From Deltaproteobacteria bacterium (lineage in GTDB: Bacteria; Myxococcota; Kuafuiibacteriia; Kuafuiibacteriales; Kuafuiibacteriaceae): a stretch of DNA of 64,000 nucleotides. Shown here in pieces: positions 61,883 through 64,000 of the stretch (the stretch's first letter is position 1; the number at the start of each line of letters is the position of its first letter). The notes below the pieces were generated by a model, which saw only the letters and a program-made list of their open reading frames with translations, was not told the origin of the DNA and searched no databases. Location of the stretch: the NCBI GenBank assembly GCA_016713425.1, contig JADJPE010000005.1, forward strand, positions 3,348,001 to 3,412,000, given 5' to 3'. Both the position numbers and the translations under genes were made by a program.

Positions 61883-63391
61883 ATGACGTTGCCCCCTCAT
61901 CTGGTCGAGCTCCACAGCGAAATCCGCGGCTATGCGGAGGCGTTCGGACTTGATTGTTTCGACATCGTCTTTGAGCTCGTTACGGTCGATCAGATGAACA
62001 TGGTCGCGGCGTACGGCGGCTTTCCGACTCGCTATCCGCACTGGCGTTTCGGCATGGAGTACGAGCAACTGTCGAAGAGTCACGAATACGGTCTGTCGAA
62101 GATCTACGAGCTCGTGATCAACAACGACCCTTGCTACGCCTACCTCATCGACTCCAACAGCGTCACCGAGCAGAAGCTCGTGATGGCCCACGTGTATGGC
62201 CACTGCGATTTCTTCAAGAATAACTACTATTTCGCAGGGACGAGCCGTCGCATGCTCGACCGGATGGCGAACCACGCGTCACGCGTGCGCCGATACATGG
62301 ATCGATATGGCGTGGACGTCGTCGAGAGCTTCCTCGACGCTTGCCTCTCCATCGAGAACCTGATCGACCAGCGCGCGCTCTTCGAGAAGCGGAAGCGTCC
62401 ACGCGCGCCTGCACTCCAACCGGAAGATGATCCGCGGACGGTCAGGCTCATTCCGACCGACCGTTCGTATCTTCGCGGCTACATCAATCCGACCGAGTTC
62501 ATTGAGGCCGAAAAGAAGAAGCTCGAGATCGAGCGGCAGAAGAAGAAGCGATTTCCGGAGCATGCGCAGCGGGACGTTCTGTTGTTCATCCTCGAGAACG
62601 CGCCGCTCGAGCTTTGGGAGCAAGACTGCCTCGATATCGTGCGCGAAGAGGCCTACTACTTTGCACCCCAGGGGCAGACCAAGATCATGAATGAGGGGTG
62701 GGCCAGCTACTGGCACTCGCGCATCATGACGACCCGGGCGCTGAAGGACAGCGAAGTGGTTGACTACGCGGAGAGTCACGCCGCGACGATGGGGGTGCAA
62801 CCAGGTCGCATCAATCCCTACAAGCTTGGTCTCGAGCTGTTCAAGCACATCGAAGATCGCTGGAACAAGGGGCAGTTTGGGAAAGAATGGGACGAGGCGG
62901 ACGACTTCTCGGTTCGTCAGCGGTGGGACAAGCAGCTAGGCCTTGGGCGCCAGAAGATCTTCGACGTGCGTAAGCTCCACAATGACGTGACGTTCATCGA
63001 TGAGTTCCTGACGGAGGACTTTGCGCGCGAGCAGAAATTGTTCTCGTACGGGTTGAATCGAAACACGAACAACTGGGAGATTCAGTCGCGCGAATTCAAG
63101 GAGATCAAGTCCAAGCTCCTGCGTAGCCTGACCAACTTCGGCAACCCCATCATCGACGTCGTGGACGGCAACTGGGAAAACCGCGGGGAGCTCCTCTTGC
63201 TTCACACGCACGATGGCGTCGATCTTCAGCATGACTGGGCCTGCGATACCTTGGCCAACCTGAACCGATTGTGGCGCCGACCGGTCGCGATCGCGACCCG
63301 CGTTGACGAGAAGCCTACGATCATTCGTTTCGATGGCAAGGATCACTCGGAGAAGGCGATCGCAGGTGCGGGGGCCGCCATCGCCGTCTAG
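61883..63391 (+). CDS. SpoVR family protein
   Basis: The protein has 502 residues with the whole SpoVR-like pattern: AYGGFPTRYPHWRFGMEYEQ near residue 46, HVYGHCDFFKNN, VLLFILENAPLELWEQD, IMNEGWASYWHS and YAESHAATMGV. SpoVR in Bacillus affects spore cortex formation; elsewhere it often travels with a YeaH-type and a PrkA-type kinase gene. None is in this window. It is divergent from the DUF4920 gene by 129 bases. The molecular function is unknown. Confidence 0.92.
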   Translation: MTLPPHLVELHSEIRGYAEAFGLDCFDIVFELVTVDQMNMVAAYGGFPTRYPHWRFGMEYEQLSKSHEYGLSKIYELVINNDPCYAYLIDSNSVTEQKLVMAHVYGHCDFFKNNYYFAGTSRRMLDRMANHASRVRRYMDRYGVDVVESFLDACLSIENLIDQRALFEKRKRPRAPALQPEDDPRTVRLIPTDRSYLRGYINPTEFIEAEKKKLEIERQKKKRFPEHAQRDVLLFILENAPLELWEQDCLDIVREEAYYFAPQGQTKIMNEGWASYWHSRIMTTRALKDSEVVDYAESHAATMGVQPGRINPYKLGLELFKHIEDRWNKGQFGKEWDEADDFSVRQRWDKQLGLGRQKIFDVRKLHNDVTFIDEFLTEDFAREQKLFSYGLNRNTNNWEIQSREFKEIKSKLLRSLTNFGNPIIDVVDGNWENRGELLLLHTHDGVDLQHDWACDTLANLNRLWRRPVAIATRVDEKPTIIRFDGKDHSEKAIAGAGAAIAV

Positions 63392-63421
63392 AGTGCCGGA
63401 CAGGTTTCCAAGCCACTGACC

Positions 63422-63539
63422 GCATTCCCAGCGTTCTCGGCACGCCCGGCATTCTCGGCATTCTCGGCATTTTCGGCATTCTCAGCATTCTCAGCATTCT
63501 CAGCATTCTCAGCCCTCTCGGCACGCTCAGCCCTCTCGG
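63422..63539 (+). repeat. 9-bp tandem repeats between spoVR and glgA
   Basis: About 13 copies of a 9-bp unit near GCATTCTCA/G form a degenerate array, most regular at 63449-63512. It lies between two plus-strand genes. No spacers and no gene. Confidence 0.9.
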
Positions 63540-63668
63540 ATCTCCGCCGAGGACGACGAGCCCGGCGAGAGCAAGGACCTTCGGCGTTCCGTTGCTTGGG
63601 CGCGCGGATTCCTGCTGTCCGCTTTGGCGATGGCTTCAGAGCGCCTTTCGTTGTACCGATGAAGCGTC

Positions 63669-64000
63669 GTGCGGATCCTCTTCGTCGCCTCAGAATGTGC
63701 GCCGTTTTCGAAGGTGGGCGGTCTTGGCGATGTCGTGGGCTCTTTGCCCAAGGCGCTCAAGGCTCAAGGACATGATGTCCGCGTGTTGACCCCGCGCTAT
63801 GGGTTCATCCCTGGGCACATGTTCGAGCTTCATTCGGCGCCGCTCGGGGTGCCACTTGGCCACGGAGAGATCTGGTGCGGCATTCTCGAGAGCCGGCTCC
63901 CCGACTCCGACGTGCCCGTCTACTTCCTCCGCAACGACGAGCACTTTGGCGGCACGGATGTCTATCTTGGCTGGGGCGGCGACTTGTTTGGGCTCGCGCG
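63669..64000 (+). CDS. glgA: Glycogen synthase GlgA (3' end outside window)
   Basis: From GTG 63669 the frame reads RILFVASECAPFSKVGGLGD, the ADP-glucose-binding N-terminus of GlgA with the KVGGL motif, then VLTPRYGFIP and GTDVYLGWGGDLFGLA, and runs off the window end at 110 residues. GlgA elongates glycogen using ADP-glucose. The GTG start has only a weak ribosome site (GATGAAG). Partial gene. Confidence 0.9.
   Translation, partial: MRILFVASECAPFSKVGGLGDVVGSLPKALKAQGHDVRVLTPRYGFIPGHMFELHSAPLGVPLGHGEIWCGILESRLPDSDVPVYFLRNDEHFGGTDVYLGWGGDLFGLA

Overview
The window is high-GC, densely coded DNA. It most likely comes from a Myxococcota (deltaproteobacterial) chromosome. The evidence is a gltD-E-F-G-like motility/envelope block, an AgmX/PglI (TonB-like) C-terminal domain, DUF4388 and TPR proteins, a secreted matrixin with a MYXO-CTERM-like tail (GCAC, membrane segment, basic end), a eukaryote-like Ser/Thr kinase, an RtcR/RtcB pair, and many Pro/Asp/Glu/Ser low-complexity linkers. 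Species cannot be named from the sequence alone.

Layout. 0-10.7 kb, plus strand: the end of a TPR protein, a TPR lipoprotein, a small exported protein and an FHA-like/TM/TonB-like protein (Glt core order), then a DUF4159 protein, a VWA/glutamine-amidotransferase-like membrane protein, BipA/TypA and an MFS exporter. 10.7-14.2 kb: a loose accessory stretch with decayed coding sequence, a PDZ plus beta-barrel outer-membrane protein and a DUF1266 protein. 14.2-19.2 kb: an exosortase-EpsI fusion next to its probable single substrate, a large VIT-domain PEP-CTERM membrane protein, then a small lipoprotein and an out-of-frame copy of the PEP-CTERM tail. 19.1-22.3 kb: divergent rtcR and rtcB (RNA repair) separated by a 6 x 14-bp array. 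22.4-32.6 kb: threonine aldolase, an aldo/keto reductase, a PerR/Fur regulator coupled to katG, a large lipoprotein, an SDR enzyme, a phosphate-type porin and PstS.

32.6-34.0 kb: an ISAzo13-like insertion sequence whose 3-bp target duplication (TTA) is the stop codon of cheB. 34.0-41.4 kb, minus strand: a chemosensory operon cheA-cheW-mcp-cheR-cheD-cheB without a cheY. 41.6-49.0 kb: signalling and scaffold genes (EF-hand protein, TPR-DUF4388 protein, Ser/Thr kinase, PEP-CTERM-locus type polysaccharide deacetylase, zinc-ribbon TPR protein, two unknowns). 49.0-52.7 kb: csrA-fliW, aspartate kinase and a TPR membrane protein. 52.8-55.4 kb: the matrixin and its small exported partner. 55.7-61.1 kb: sbcD-sbcC. 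61.1-64.0 kb: a DUF4920 lipoprotein, spoVR and the start of glgA.

Two themes cut across the window. One is surface sorting: PEP-CTERM/exosortase and MYXO-CTERM-like signals occur together. The other is pervasive short tandem repeats: units of 6, 9 or 12 bp inside genes (frame-preserving) and mostly 9, 11, 12-13 or 14 bp between genes. Start codons were chosen from family starts, ribosome-binding sites and 4-base overlaps. All functions are read from motifs; no database search was run.
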